Positions 26,975 through 38,300 of a DNA stretch of 64,000 nucleotides are shown here, one piece after another (positions within the stretch are counted from its first letter, which is position 1; each line of letters begins with the position of its first letter). The notes beneath the pieces are model-generated. The model was not told the DNA's origin, did not search any database, and saw nothing but the letters and a program-made list of their open reading frames with translations. A program made the position numbers and the translations under genes. Where the stretch lies: assembly GCA_949126835.1 (NCBI GenBank), contig OX421505.1, positions 8,068,587-8,132,586 of the forward strand, read 5' to 3'. Source of the stretch: Anisus vortex. Its lineage: Eukaryota; Mollusca; Gastropoda; Planorbidae.

Positions 26975-27180
26975 CAAGGGTCGACAACCTACGGCACGCG
27001 TGCCATACTTGGCACGGAGAGCTATTTTCATTGGCTCAAGAGAGACCCCTCCCCCAATAAAAAAAAAGGCGATTCAAGTCTTTTCAACAAGAGATTATGT
27101 GCCAGAGCAAGATGGCTTTTTAAGCTTTTGGCACGCTGAATGAATTAGAAATCCTACTCCGGCACACAAGTTGGTTGGTG
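26975..27180. mobile_element. Short hAT-type element
   Basis: Starts CAAGGGTCGACAACCTACGG, has GCACGCGTGCCATACTTGGC and TTTTGGCACGCTGAATGAAT blocks of the local hAT family. The right end is decayed. Confidence 0.5.
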
Positions 27181-27402
27181 GACAAGTAAGGTTTTGTTTT
27201 ACATTTGTTTCATCTAGCGAAGACTTCACCCTGCCACCAACTAATGATGTTCTCCCACCAGATCTCTTCTTTTGAGAATCCCTGTAGTCTGACCGTAAGA
27301 ATAATGAAATCTCTCCATACACTTTTATGTTTAGTTCAGGAAGGCTTATACCTACTTATAGACAGGGTGAACTGTGTGTTCGAGTGAGTGGGTGTGTATG
27401 TG

Positions 27403-27433
<31 letters not shown>

Positions 27434-27844
27434 ATCTGTGTGTGTGAATACAACCCGGGGGGTTATGTTGTCGGCCGTCACTAGGATAAACATTGTTACG
27501 ATCTAGTTGTTAAACTTACGATCACAGTTACACGTCTAGTAAAATCTGGGTTAAAAAAATGAACAAAAAATATTTTGTTAATGGTTCCAAGAATATGTAG
27601 GCCCTATTACAAAAAGAACCAGGTTATTGGAGTTGAGGAACCTGCGCAAAATAACTCCTCAATGTTATGGGGTTGTATTCTCTTAGCAGACCGCCCATAC
27701 TCTTACTGGTGTCGTGTTAATTTTATTGTAGGTGTAACAGTGACAGGTTTTGACATTAAGGGGAACAAACTTTTTGAGCAAAAAGCCCCACTTCAATTAA
27801 ACATTTTTTTTTCCAAATTAATAGAAGAACTAATAATCCATATC

Positions 27845-28285
27845 AATATCCATATCTGTTTGGTCTTTTCTTCTATATGGATGTGAATGTTGGACTATTG
27901 ATAATGAAACAAGGAAAAGATTGGAGGCAGTAGAAATGTGGTTTCTAAGAAGGATGATGAGAATATCATGGACTGAAAAGAAATCTAATGCAGAGGTGTT
28001 GAAAACAGCATATACATCAAGAGAACTCATTAACACCATTAGGAATAGACAGATGAAATTTCTAGGACACATCTATAGGAAAAATGGTATAGAAAGACTG
28101 GCTTTGTGTGGGAAAATATCTGGTAAGAGAGACAGAGGAAGACAAAGGCTAACATATGTAGAAAGCCTGAACGAATGGGCCACGAACAACAACATAAGTA
28201 ATAATAACTTTCTGCAAAAAGCTAACAACAGGAAAGAATGGAGAGTCATGACCGCCGATGTCTGTTCCAGACCTGGCACATAAAG
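27845..28285 (+). mobile_element. LINE reverse transcriptase C-terminal fragment
   Basis: The plus strand reads LLYGCECWTIDNETRKRLEA, then MWFLRRMMRISW, RQMKFLGHIYRK and a WRVMTADVCSRPGT end, a typical C-terminus of RTE-like non-LTR polymerases. It is 5' truncated and not a host gene. Confidence 0.75.
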
Positions 28286-28436
28286 AAGAAGAAGAATAAG
28301 CCATACATAACGTTCCATGGAACATGGGGCCCCACACAAAAGGGGCCCTCATACACCTCCCTCTCCATTTTTATTTAATCTTTTCTTTTCGCAATTAAAA
28401 TAGTGCTGTTGTAGAAAGAGTGACATAGAGACAGAA

Positions 28437-28612
28437 GTGAACACTATACACAGACTAACTAACACTATACACAGACTAACTAACACTATACACAGACTAA
28501 CTAACACTATACACAGACTAACTAACACTATACACAGACTAGCTAACACTATACACAGACTAACTGACACTATACACAGACTAACTAACACTATACACAG
28601 ACTAACACAGCA
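28437..28612. repeat. 21-bp minisatellite
   Basis: Eight copies of ACTAACACTATACACAGACTA-type units with one or two substitutions. It abuts a dispersed repeat at 28601-28750. Confidence 0.95.
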
Positions 28613-28750
28613 ATGTAGGAAGGCAGGGCTCGAGGCCACGAGGTGTCTCCACATGAAATTCGGCAGTTGGAAACAGGACCCACACAATCCTAAACACGGC
28701 CCTGGTAACAAGTGTTACAAGAATACTCCGTGTCTTACCCGCTTTGTAGG
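28601..28750. repeat. Dispersed repeat also found at 46985-47155
   Basis: Both copies contain ACACAGACTAACACAGCAAT, AGGCAGGG, GAGGCCACGAGGTG and CGGCCCTGGTAACAAGT in order. The class is unknown. Confidence 0.6.
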
Positions 28751-29336
28751 ACTAATAGTACAGTATTTTTTTTGTTTCACCATTTACAATTCCCTACAGA
28801 GCTACTATCAGTGCTGGAAAACTTTTTCAAAATTGTTGGCATCTAGATCTAGATCTAATGGATGCCTGGATGGGCATCTAATATCGCCAATGTATTTATA
28901 GAATCAACCCGAATCTTCCCATAAGACTACATTGGTCTTCTTTTAATATCTATAGACTTGGTAAACTGCCAGAAGAAATGTATAGAGAATTTCTAGAGAT
29001 TTAAAAAAAAAAATTGAGTTTTTAACATTTTCACTGACTGTGTCTCTGTTTTGCCAAATACTAATTAGCCTCCATGAAACGTTTTAAGAACATTCTATTC
29101 ATCCTTTTCAGGCCGGATAATTAATAAAAAAAACGGAATTTCGTTAAATTTTTTTTTATTTGTTCCTTCTACAGTACCTTGGAGGATTGATTTTGGCAAG
29201 TTATTGTGCCCAACACATGACCGAACCATGTCAGTTTGGGCCGGTTAATTGTTGCCATAATGTTTTCTTGAGGGCCTGCAATTGAGAATATTTTGTCCCA
29301 GACATACGCATTAGTCATGTGTTCTACGTAGGAGAT

Positions 29337-29822
29337 TCAAAGTATTCTGCTCAAGCATTTATTTTTGAATGCCTGCAAGTTGTTTTCAGTTGCTGATAGT
29401 AGCGTCCAGGTCTCACATCCATACAAAACAATAGTTCTGACAAGGGCTCTGTAAAGTGTGAGCTTTGTTGGGAGATTAATGCTTTTGCTGGTCCAGATTC
29501 TGTTTAGGCGAGCTATTGCCGCCATTGCAGTCCCAATCCTTGCTAGAATTTCTGATTCACAGCGTCCGTCTACAGATATGATTGCTAATAGATATTTGCA
29601 ATTCTTTACTTCTTCCAGTTGTTGTTTATCATATGATATTTGTACTTTTGGCATCTGTGGTGATGATAATTAATGTACTCTTTTCTGAGCTGATTTTCAT
29701 TCCGTATGCCCTTGCTCTATCTGCAAGCTTGTCTGGGAGCTCTTTGTTGCTCCAGTCCAACAAGTCGATATCATCAGCAAATTATAGATTGCATAGGGTC
29801 TTCCTCCAATGGAGATGGATGC
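29337..29822 (-). mobile_element. LINE reverse transcriptase fragment
   Basis: The minus strand reads FADDIDLLDWSNKELPDKLA (the polymerase FADD box), then LEEVKNCKYL, LNRIWTSKSINLPTKLTLYR and VLYGCETWTL. It is frameshifted near 29660 and truncated, so it is a dead retrotransposon piece. Confidence 0.75.
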
Positions 29823-29859
29823 ATGATAATTAAGCTTAAACAGAATTAATTCGTTAACA

Positions 29860-30400
29860 AATTTATGTGTTTATTGTTAAATTTTAATAAATATAAGGGG
29901 CTTAAATACTAGCATTATATCATGTAATTATTGTAGTTATTAATGATTTTTAAAATAAACTTCTTAAATCGACATAAACAATGCAAAAAAATATTAACAA
30001 CTGTTTTACGAACAATAATTTTATACTTGTAAGTGCATCTTGCAATGAATACCATAATACTGAATTGGTATAAAGAAAAAATAATGAATAAATAATGAAC
30101 TTGGCATCACAAGATTCAAACTCGTTAACTTTAATTTAATTGAAGGGATGTAATAAGCCAGTTTTCTATATTTTTCTAATCTATTTCTAATCTATTTCTT
30201 CTTTTTCTTTACAAAATAATGCATAGCTTACTATTGATACTTTTAGTTGAAAATTATACAAATATTTTATTAATAAACATTTAAAATGTACATTTGTAAA
30301 TTAAACATTACATCAACTACTCAGCTTTATTTCTATAAATATTAAATTTTGTTCATTTGAAATTTATTGTCAATCTAAGTAACTTCAAATCAGACCACGG
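29860..30400. mobile_element. Decayed hAT internal sequence
   Basis: Shares with 49150-49680 the blocks ACTAGCATTATAT, TTGGCATCAC and ACATTACATCAACTAC in order. No ends seen. Confidence 0.45.
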
Positions 30401-31002
30401 AAGTGCCAAAGGCGCTCATAAGAGTAACCGCTTAAATAACTAAAAGATTTCTTTCTGTACGGCCTCTATTGAGAACCGTATTCGATCCTTGCGAGATTGG
30501 AGCTTGCCGAGTTCTCTCATTGGTATCTCAACATAGTCGGCTTGACTACCGCCCACGTGGTCAATATTTAGCAAGTGGTAAGGATATAACCGATGACCGT
30601 ATCCAGCCATGAAAACGCAAGCTACTTTAAGATTTACTTTTTTCGGACGTTTACGGTAATTTTAAAAACAAACAAATATCGGACATTAATAAGATAAAAC
30701 GAACATAATTTTAACACTGTAATTTATGTATACAATTTGTAATGTTAAGATCAAAACTCCAGAATAAATAAAAGTTTTATTGACCAATCTTCTCATTTAA
30801 TCTCTCATTAAAAAAAAATTTTCAAATTGACACATTTTTCATTACCCGTTTTTGTTTTTAATTGTGCGTAACACCGTAACTGGCGTTCTGAAAAGCGCAG
30901 GGATAAGACGATGATAATATGGTCAGGTACCCAGGCATGTCTCTTTATTCTTTACATACAATTGTCAAAATACTTTGTCTGATAATATTTTACTTCTTAT
31001 AA
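30400..31002. other. Intergenic stretch, no gene seen
   Basis: A more GC-balanced part lies at 30390-30620 (possibly another decayed repeat), then AT-rich sequence. Nothing is recognised. Confidence 0.3.
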
Positions 31003-31173
31003 GTTTACAGACGTTCCTTCTAGATAGAAGATTATTACGTCCACTAGGCCCAAAACTCCTGCAAGGCGACAGGGATCCGTCGGTGGCAGCGATAGAACCC
31101 GCGACGTGTCAGTTGGTTTTTGGTTGACAGTCCGGTGAACTATTATAACCGCTGGATCAGCCGGCCTCAGTAT
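31003..31173 (-). mobile_element. tRNA-derived SINE, family 2
   Basis: Minus-strand copy with head GGCCGGCTGATCCAGCGGTT and body TAGTGGACGTAATAATCTTC. It lies just left of the duplicated block. Confidence 0.7.
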
Positions 31174-31339
31174 AACATATACACTCTATCATAGCTAATG
31201 GGCAAAACTTAATAAAAACAAGAGTTATCTAAAAAGATACGTTTAAATGTAATTTTTTTCAATGAAATTGTTTTCGAAAAAAAATAAAGCTATCAGAATG
31301 ACACAAACGAAAATTCAGTAAAAAACAAACAAACTCAAA

Positions 31340-32303
31340 CACAGAAATGACTTAACATTTATTTATATATATTATATCCATATCTAACAATGGGAAGAAT
31401 TTTGCAAAAACAAACCAAACAACAACAACAAAAAACTAAAGTAAAATAATAATAACTATATATTACACCTTTCCTAAATCAAGATTGCGTTTAGAGTTAG
31501 TTTATATGTTAACTTTAGCTATCAATGTTGTCAATGTCACTAGCCTATACATATCTTATATGTTAACTTTAGCTCCCAATGTTGTCTATGTCACTGGCCT
31601 ATATATATCTTACGCTGGAAGATGCTGCCAAACGTACCTATGGGAAAAAGAAATATCTTCTATTAAAAACATGAATCAGCACCAAGAAAACATAAACAAA
31701 AATTCTTTAATATGATAATGAGCTCATAATGTAAACAAGAAAACCATAAAAACGAAGTTTTCATTATACTCCCTTTATTTGCAAACTAAGTTTACCATCA
31801 TGTAATTAAATAATTGATTGACTACTGGAAATGAAACGTACAGAAAAATATCTGTGTCGCAAATCTCATAAATATCTCCTTACTCAGTATGAATTGTTCT
31901 AAAAATAATCTTAGCGCATAATTTTTTGTTCTAGCTTTGCGCCGAAAAAGTATAAAAAGTTGCACAGGCATTTTTAACGCGAAATCAAAATATTTCTTAT
32001 ACTTTCCTTTTAAGAAATGAATATTGTCATAAGTGTAGTATTATTAAGTCGTTTTAATTGAAAATTTGATAGGATGTATTGTTAGGCGCCCCAAATCTGC
32101 TGTCCAAATTTCAGCTCGATCGGACCACGGGAAGTGGTCGAAAAATCGAAGCAAAGTTTTGCTCCCACGACGCATGATTGCAGACAGACAGACAGAAACT
32201 GCAACTTAAAATAAAGGGAGTAAGAATAAAGTTTTTTTTTTAAATATAGGCAAGTAAATTCTGATGTATTAGTGATTATATGACAGACATAATGTAAAAA
32301 GTC
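31340..32303 (-). other. Probable 3' untranslated and flanking region of protease copy A
   Basis: Downstream of the TAA at 32304 no further coding sequence is visible. AATAAA on the minus strand lies near 31355, and an equivalent one lies near 51710 in copy B, close to the edge of the duplicated block. A roughly 54-bp sequence is repeated twice here (31490-31615) and about three times in copy B (51825-51995). A 452-bp transposon sits inside this region only in copy A. The sequence at the stop also reads as a possible donor (CT|GTAAGAC), so an additional exon is not fully excluded. Confidence 0.4.
31769..32220. mobile_element. 452-bp TA-flanked inverted-repeat transposon
   Basis: Ends CTCCCTTTATTT and AAATAAAGGGAG are perfect inverted repeats, flanked on both sides by TA. 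The 3' part includes GGGAAGTGGTCGAAAAATCG and GACAGACAGACAG. Copy B lacks it at the matching place. It is probably a non-autonomous mariner/Tc1-like element. Confidence 0.75.
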
Positions 32304-35300
32304 TTACAGTAAGCATTCGGCGAGGCGTGTCCCGATTCTATAGTAAGGGTCGAGGTAGCAATCCGCTTCGGACCTTGGTGGCGATTTGGCAGTTGTGGTT
32401 GTGATTGATGGTGACGGTGTGGTAGTAGTTGTAGTGGTTGGTTTTGTTGTGGTTGGTGTTGTAGTGGTTGGTCTTGTTGTCGTCGTGGTTGGAGTTGTAG
32501 TGGTTGGTCTTGTTGTCGTCGTGGTTGGAGTTGTAGTGGTTGGCCTTGTTGTAGTCGTGGTTGGAGTTGTAGTGGTTGGCCTTGTTGTAGTTGTGGTTGG
32601 AGTTGTAGTGGTTGGTCTTGTTGTAGCTGTGGTTGGTGTTGTAGTGGTTGTTGTAGTTGTTGATGTGGTCGTTGAAGTAATGTCTGGGACACAAAATCCT
32701 TGAATGCAAACCTGAAATGTATTAAGTGTAAACAAAAGATTCAGTATTTGAAAATGAGTGTTTGTTTACTAATTCATTAGAATTAGTCTTTAAATGTGCT
32801 TTACATTTACGCTATGTTATTAAAATAAATCGAATAAGTGTGTTTTTAGTTTTGTTAAAAAAATGTCAATATTGTCGGCTTGTTTAATTGTGTTTGGAAG
32901 TTCATTCCACCACAGAGGTGTTACGACGCTGTAGGAGCGAGCTACAAATGTTTTTCCTTTTTAGGCTTGGTACCTTAAGCTGTAGATGGATTTTTTTGAA
33001 CGCAGTACTGTTCGCTCTAATATGTGTAGCTCGACCATGGATCTGATGTACATGAAGGTTTTTATAGAGCATAGTCAGAACTTGGAATTTATCCTTAAAG
33101 TGTTATAGGTAGCCAGTGCTTTTTTTTCAGACAGGTTAATGAGTTTTCTTCCTTGTTCAGTACATTTTTTTTGCAGCCATGTATTAGACCCTTTTTTTTT
33201 TTTTAAATCACACTCTGGCAGTCCTATGTACAGACAGTTTGCATAGTCTAACTGAGAGATTTCCAGGCCTAAGATTAATGTCTTACATGCCTCATTTGTT
33301 AGAATGTTTAGAATCGGAAGAACATGACAATAGTACTGTAAGTCTTGTAATATAATCTTAGATTCGAATATTGTGAAATAATCTAGCTAGTGGTAGGTAA
33401 AACATAACATTCAACTATGTAAGTATACTGGCTTACCTGCCAACATTAAGCAAGTGGTAATGATAAAACAAGTTACTACGTCTACATCTACGTTGCGAGA
33501 ATCCATCTAGTAATAACAATATAAGAAGTGACTACGTCAGCATGCTAACTTACCATGCCTGTTCCACAGGCCGTGTATGCCAACGGCCTAACCATAGTTA
33601 GATTATAGTTGGTGTTTGGCACGCGGCACCACATTCCACTACAGATTCTCTGGTCCAAAAATGTGTCCTGCGGTCAAAGACAAAGTAATCACAATTTAAT
33701 TATAATAACTAAGTTGGCGATGGGCATTCTACAATTGTATGACAAATGATAATAGCGATCTTGTATTTTAAACAGGCTGTAGCATAGCTGAACAATTTTT
33801 TTAATGTTCTTTTAATACCCCATTGGTCCATTTAATAATAAAACAATATATACGTGGTTGCCTGTTGCTCATTAAGACTGACTTTGTCAAGCATTGCGCA
33901 CAGCAAATATACGTTGACAAATTATACAATTAGGGGTGTGTGTTTTTTTTTCGTTTAGTCTGTGAAATTAAGAGAGCTGAAATATCTCTGTAAAAAGGAA
34001 GCGGAGAAAATTTTTTTATAGATGCCACGGTCGTTAAAGAGACTGCCACTCAAACATTGGCTGTCAGAATTAGACGGTAGAATCTGAAATGAGTAGCCGA
34101 AACGGCCCTCACTCTCAAACTGAACCCAAAAGACGCATCCACTGTCTCTGGACACAGATGTAGCAATTATATTATATAAGACGGGAACATAAACAAAGTA
34201 TATGATTAAGTCTTTAGATCCAAAATCAATGGTCAACCATGGTGCTAAATGTTGGACTGTCAAGTTATTTGTCCACCGGGTCGATGAGGGACACCCAATA
34301 TCATTTAGTGTGGGTTCAGAGATGGCTGATGAGGTCAAACCGAGCCCGAAAACGTCCTCTGTACAAGAATTCAAAATAAACAAAAGTAGGACCAAAATAA
34401 AACTAAATATTTAAATAAAATAAAACCAACTTCAAAATGTCCATTGTTTTAAACACAGAAAAAAAAGGCATTTCTTTCAAGTTGTTAAAGTGTGATAGGC
34501 CTACGTTATTTTTTTATAGATTAGGTTTAAGTTTTAGGATGAATTATCCTGCATTCTTTATAAACATATTAATACTTCAATCATACATGATAACATTCCT
34601 TTTGTTCTTGTAAAATGTGTACGAAACTGTTACCTGAATTTTCTCAAATGTGCAATTACCTTATATCCATGCTTGAAACGCTTTGATTTGATTGGTTAAA
34701 ATACTTAAACTGAATTAATACGTTTAATGGATTATTAATGTCCTAGCCGAAAACCGCTAGGCATTCCCCTCGGCCAATTATTCCGTATTTCGGATGTATT
34801 CGCTTCGGCAAATAACAGCACAAAAAGCGTCATAAATCATTATCCTTTATGTGAAAAAAAAATGCATAAACAAAGTAAATTACTCTTTCTTCACGAGTGG
34901 CATGAAATGCGTTGCCTGAAGCACAGCATTAAAATATTTTTTTGATTTTTCGACAGCTTTTTTGTGATATGGGGCGGGGGTGATGGGTGGATTGAGGGGG
35001 GCATGGTATATGAATTGCCTATTGCCTATGTCTGACCCACAATCCCCAAATGTTGAACGCCCACAGTCTTACGATGTAGAATGAACTCAGACTAGAGTTC
35101 AAGGCCAGCCTACACTGATCGTCTTTGCTGAGTACGTCACCGCCTCTCTGACCTTGAACCGGTGATGGAAGGACATTGACGACAGACGTGTATTCGGGCC
35201 GTGTGCAGTTCTTTCTAAAACAGATATGTGGAGAAAAGAGTTCTTTAAGCTGTACCTTAGATAAAAATCTAGATTTAATCTTTTATGGAAACTCTATTAG

Positions 35301-38300
35301 TAGTTTCCGAGCTATGAGAAAAAAACTGAAAAAAAAATATTGACTTTAATTACCAAAAAAACTTAATAAAAGAATAATATAATTCTTATGACAGATTATT
35401 ATATTTTTTTAATAGAAATTTTATGCATAGAAGAAGCCTCTGTAATACAGAAGATATGCCAAAGATCAATATCAACACAATCTAAAATATTGAAGTGAAG
35501 CCGGCTGGTCCAGCGGTTAGTTCACCGGACTGTCAACCAAAAACCAACTGCCACCGACGGATCCTTGTCGCCCTGCAGGAGTTTTGGGCCTAGTGGACGT
35601 AATAATCTTCTTTCTAGAAGGAACGTCTGTAAACATGCCCGATACAGTCTTTATTGTAATAAAATGCAATGGATCAAATAGGACAAATTTAAAGAATAAA
35701 AGTAAAGTACCCTTCAGATTAAACTGATCCTAGGGCTGGTGAAGAAGCGTTCACCAGTTTCTGTGGCCACGGCATACGATGGCCAACGTGTCCCATCATT
35801 TAAAGAATAATAAGATATAAAATTCAGAAAAATACCTAACGGGTCTCCACAATAATATGAAGAAGAAGAAGATAACTTTGTTCATTAAAACATATAAAAC
35901 GGATTTTAATAATTGCACACTCACACACAAAAAATATGACACATGAGCATTTGATATTACAAGTAAGGTTGTTGATTACATCATTGAAAACTTATATAAT
36001 TTCTGACACTTGTAGCAAAAAGTTTAACTGCTTTCAATAATTGACGTATATTATTATTTCCTAGATTAAATTAAAACTCCATAAATTTTTTTTTACAATA
36101 TGTAACACTAACACATTTAATATTTAATATACACATTTTCAATAAACATAACTTTTAATTTAAACTAGATATCTTCTTCTTGTCTGGTAGTAAAATGTGT
36201 TACGGGGGACATCTGGATCGAATAACTAGGCAAACGTAACTCAGGAAGTCAACATTTATACTAAACCCTGCCTAACTGAACCCAATAAGGCAGGTTTTCT
36301 TCCGTTTCATGGCGCATGCGTACTTACGTGCTAAGGTATGTTTTGAACTTGTTGATGGAACAGTTGGAGAACGTCCAAGGCTTGCCCTCGTTGCCAGGGG
36401 TGACGTAAAGAGCCGAGATGGCGGCCATGATGAACTGGTCGCTGTCTGTGCAGTTTCCCCCAGTTTGAGAGTCATGGTCTGAAGATAGACTGGAAACAAA
36501 CAGACGAACACCTCGGATGATCAACTGGATAGATTAAGTAAAGTACCCTTCGGAGAAAACTGGTTATAGGGCTGGTTAAGCAGCGTTCGCAAGTTTCTGT
36601 GGCCCAGCCGCATTTACTTTACCCCAGCTAATGTCAGGTACCCATCAAAAGTGGGTAGACTCAGGGACACCCTCAAGTCCCGGGAAAAAATCCTAGCCTC
36701 CACCAGGATTCGAACCCAGTACCTTCGGCAGTCTTTGAGGCCCATGAGCACAGAAGCGACCACCGCAACTAGCAGTTGCTATTATTTTGCTGATATTATT
36801 GTTGTTTAAAATTAGAAGCTTTGAAGTCTAGTAGTATTCGTATGTTGATAAGAAAATATACATTAAAAAAAAAAAATGTCTGCGCCCCGATTGTTTAGCA
36901 TCAATAGTTCTGTCACTACATCAAATAGGTCAAAAGCTTCGGGAAAATCAATTCTAGTACCTTCGGCACAAAAATCTATATTAAACACACATTGGGCTGT
37001 TGTTGTTGATTTTTTGCTTAGCTACAAGGTGTTGTAGTGGAGGTCCATGTTTATTATACAGTGAAGTTGAATTTTATTGTTGTATATAAGTTCATGCATT
37101 AATTTCTTCTTTTAACATTCATCGAGTGGCTTGAGTGTATTATTTCAAAACGGAAAAAGATGCCAGAAAGACAACCGAAGACCTAGATTTGTAACAACAT
37201 TGACTAGAATGTAAAGGGCATGTAAAACTTCGCTTACCTGTGTCCTAGTTCGTGGGCAGCGAAATGGGGCACCAAGCCTGTGAAAACATTTTCCACTATG
37301 GACACGCCTTGAAATGTGCACACTCTAGCAAGGAACGCCATTCCTGCAGCTGACAGAATATCTCGACTGGGTGAGAACAAAGCACAAATATAACATGCAT
37401 GATTTATACAGACAAATAATAATTAAACAATGAAATTCTTGAAAATATAAGATTCAAAGTAAAATTTTTCAGCGAGATTGCTTCAGCAAATCTATTTAAT
37501 CATAGAGCAGTATAACAAACACATTTAACCAAAATACATTTCAACAATCACATCTAACCAGAAAATATTTCAACAAACACTTTAACCGTGGAACATTTCA
37601 ACAATAACTTCAATAGTGTTACATTTCAACAGTCACATTTTACCATAGATTATTTCAACAATCACTTTAGCCGTGGAACATATTAAAATTTACATTTAAC
37701 CATTTTAACAATCACATATAAAGCCATAGAACATTTCAACAATCAAATCTAACCATAGAATATTTCAACAATCACATTTAAAGCCATAGAACATTTCAAC
37801 AATCTCCCTGTATCGCCAACGATGCAAAAGAGTTCCACAAGTGCCGACCTCTAATGTAAAAATAAACCAGGGTAAACAAAACTTCCGGTAGATGTAGGCC
37901 TACGTTCGTAAAGTCAGTCATTGAAGGAAACAATAACTATTTGTCATGATAGATATTGGATAGGCCCTACATACGTCATATTATAGACTATTATTTTGAT
38001 GGGATTTAAAAAAAAAGATAAAAGGATTAAATTGTAATTTCTAAAAGTTGTAAGGGTGTTACATTTATAAAGGAGAGTGGCCCTAAAACTCAGTGGCGAT
38101 AGTGGCGAATGATGATGATTGCAAAAGTTAATGGAAGCGACATGACATGAGCTTTAAACTTGGCTTTAACTCAAGCTATGCTGAGGCGCTCTGATTTTAC
38201 TGAGACAATTCCCAGATTCCTGTTTTCTAATATACCGGTATATGATAATGGTAAGTTAAAACTTGTCAGTGCACCTATCTTCATCTAGTCTACAGCTAAT

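Noticed and set aside
27921..28283. Host gene of 120 residues
   Set aside because: The sequence matches the C-terminal pattern of RTE-like retrotransposon polymerases and is truncated.
28349..28711. Repeated VSLCIVL-type membrane protein
   Set aside because: It is the reverse translation of the 21-bp minisatellite at 28437-28612.
32386..32703. Antisense and alternate-frame open frames over the Thr-rich exon (also 52339-52893), with VVVG- or HQLQ-type repeats
   Set aside because: They are shadows of the 36-nt coding repeat of the protease, which is supported by splice sites and a Cys-rich start in frame.
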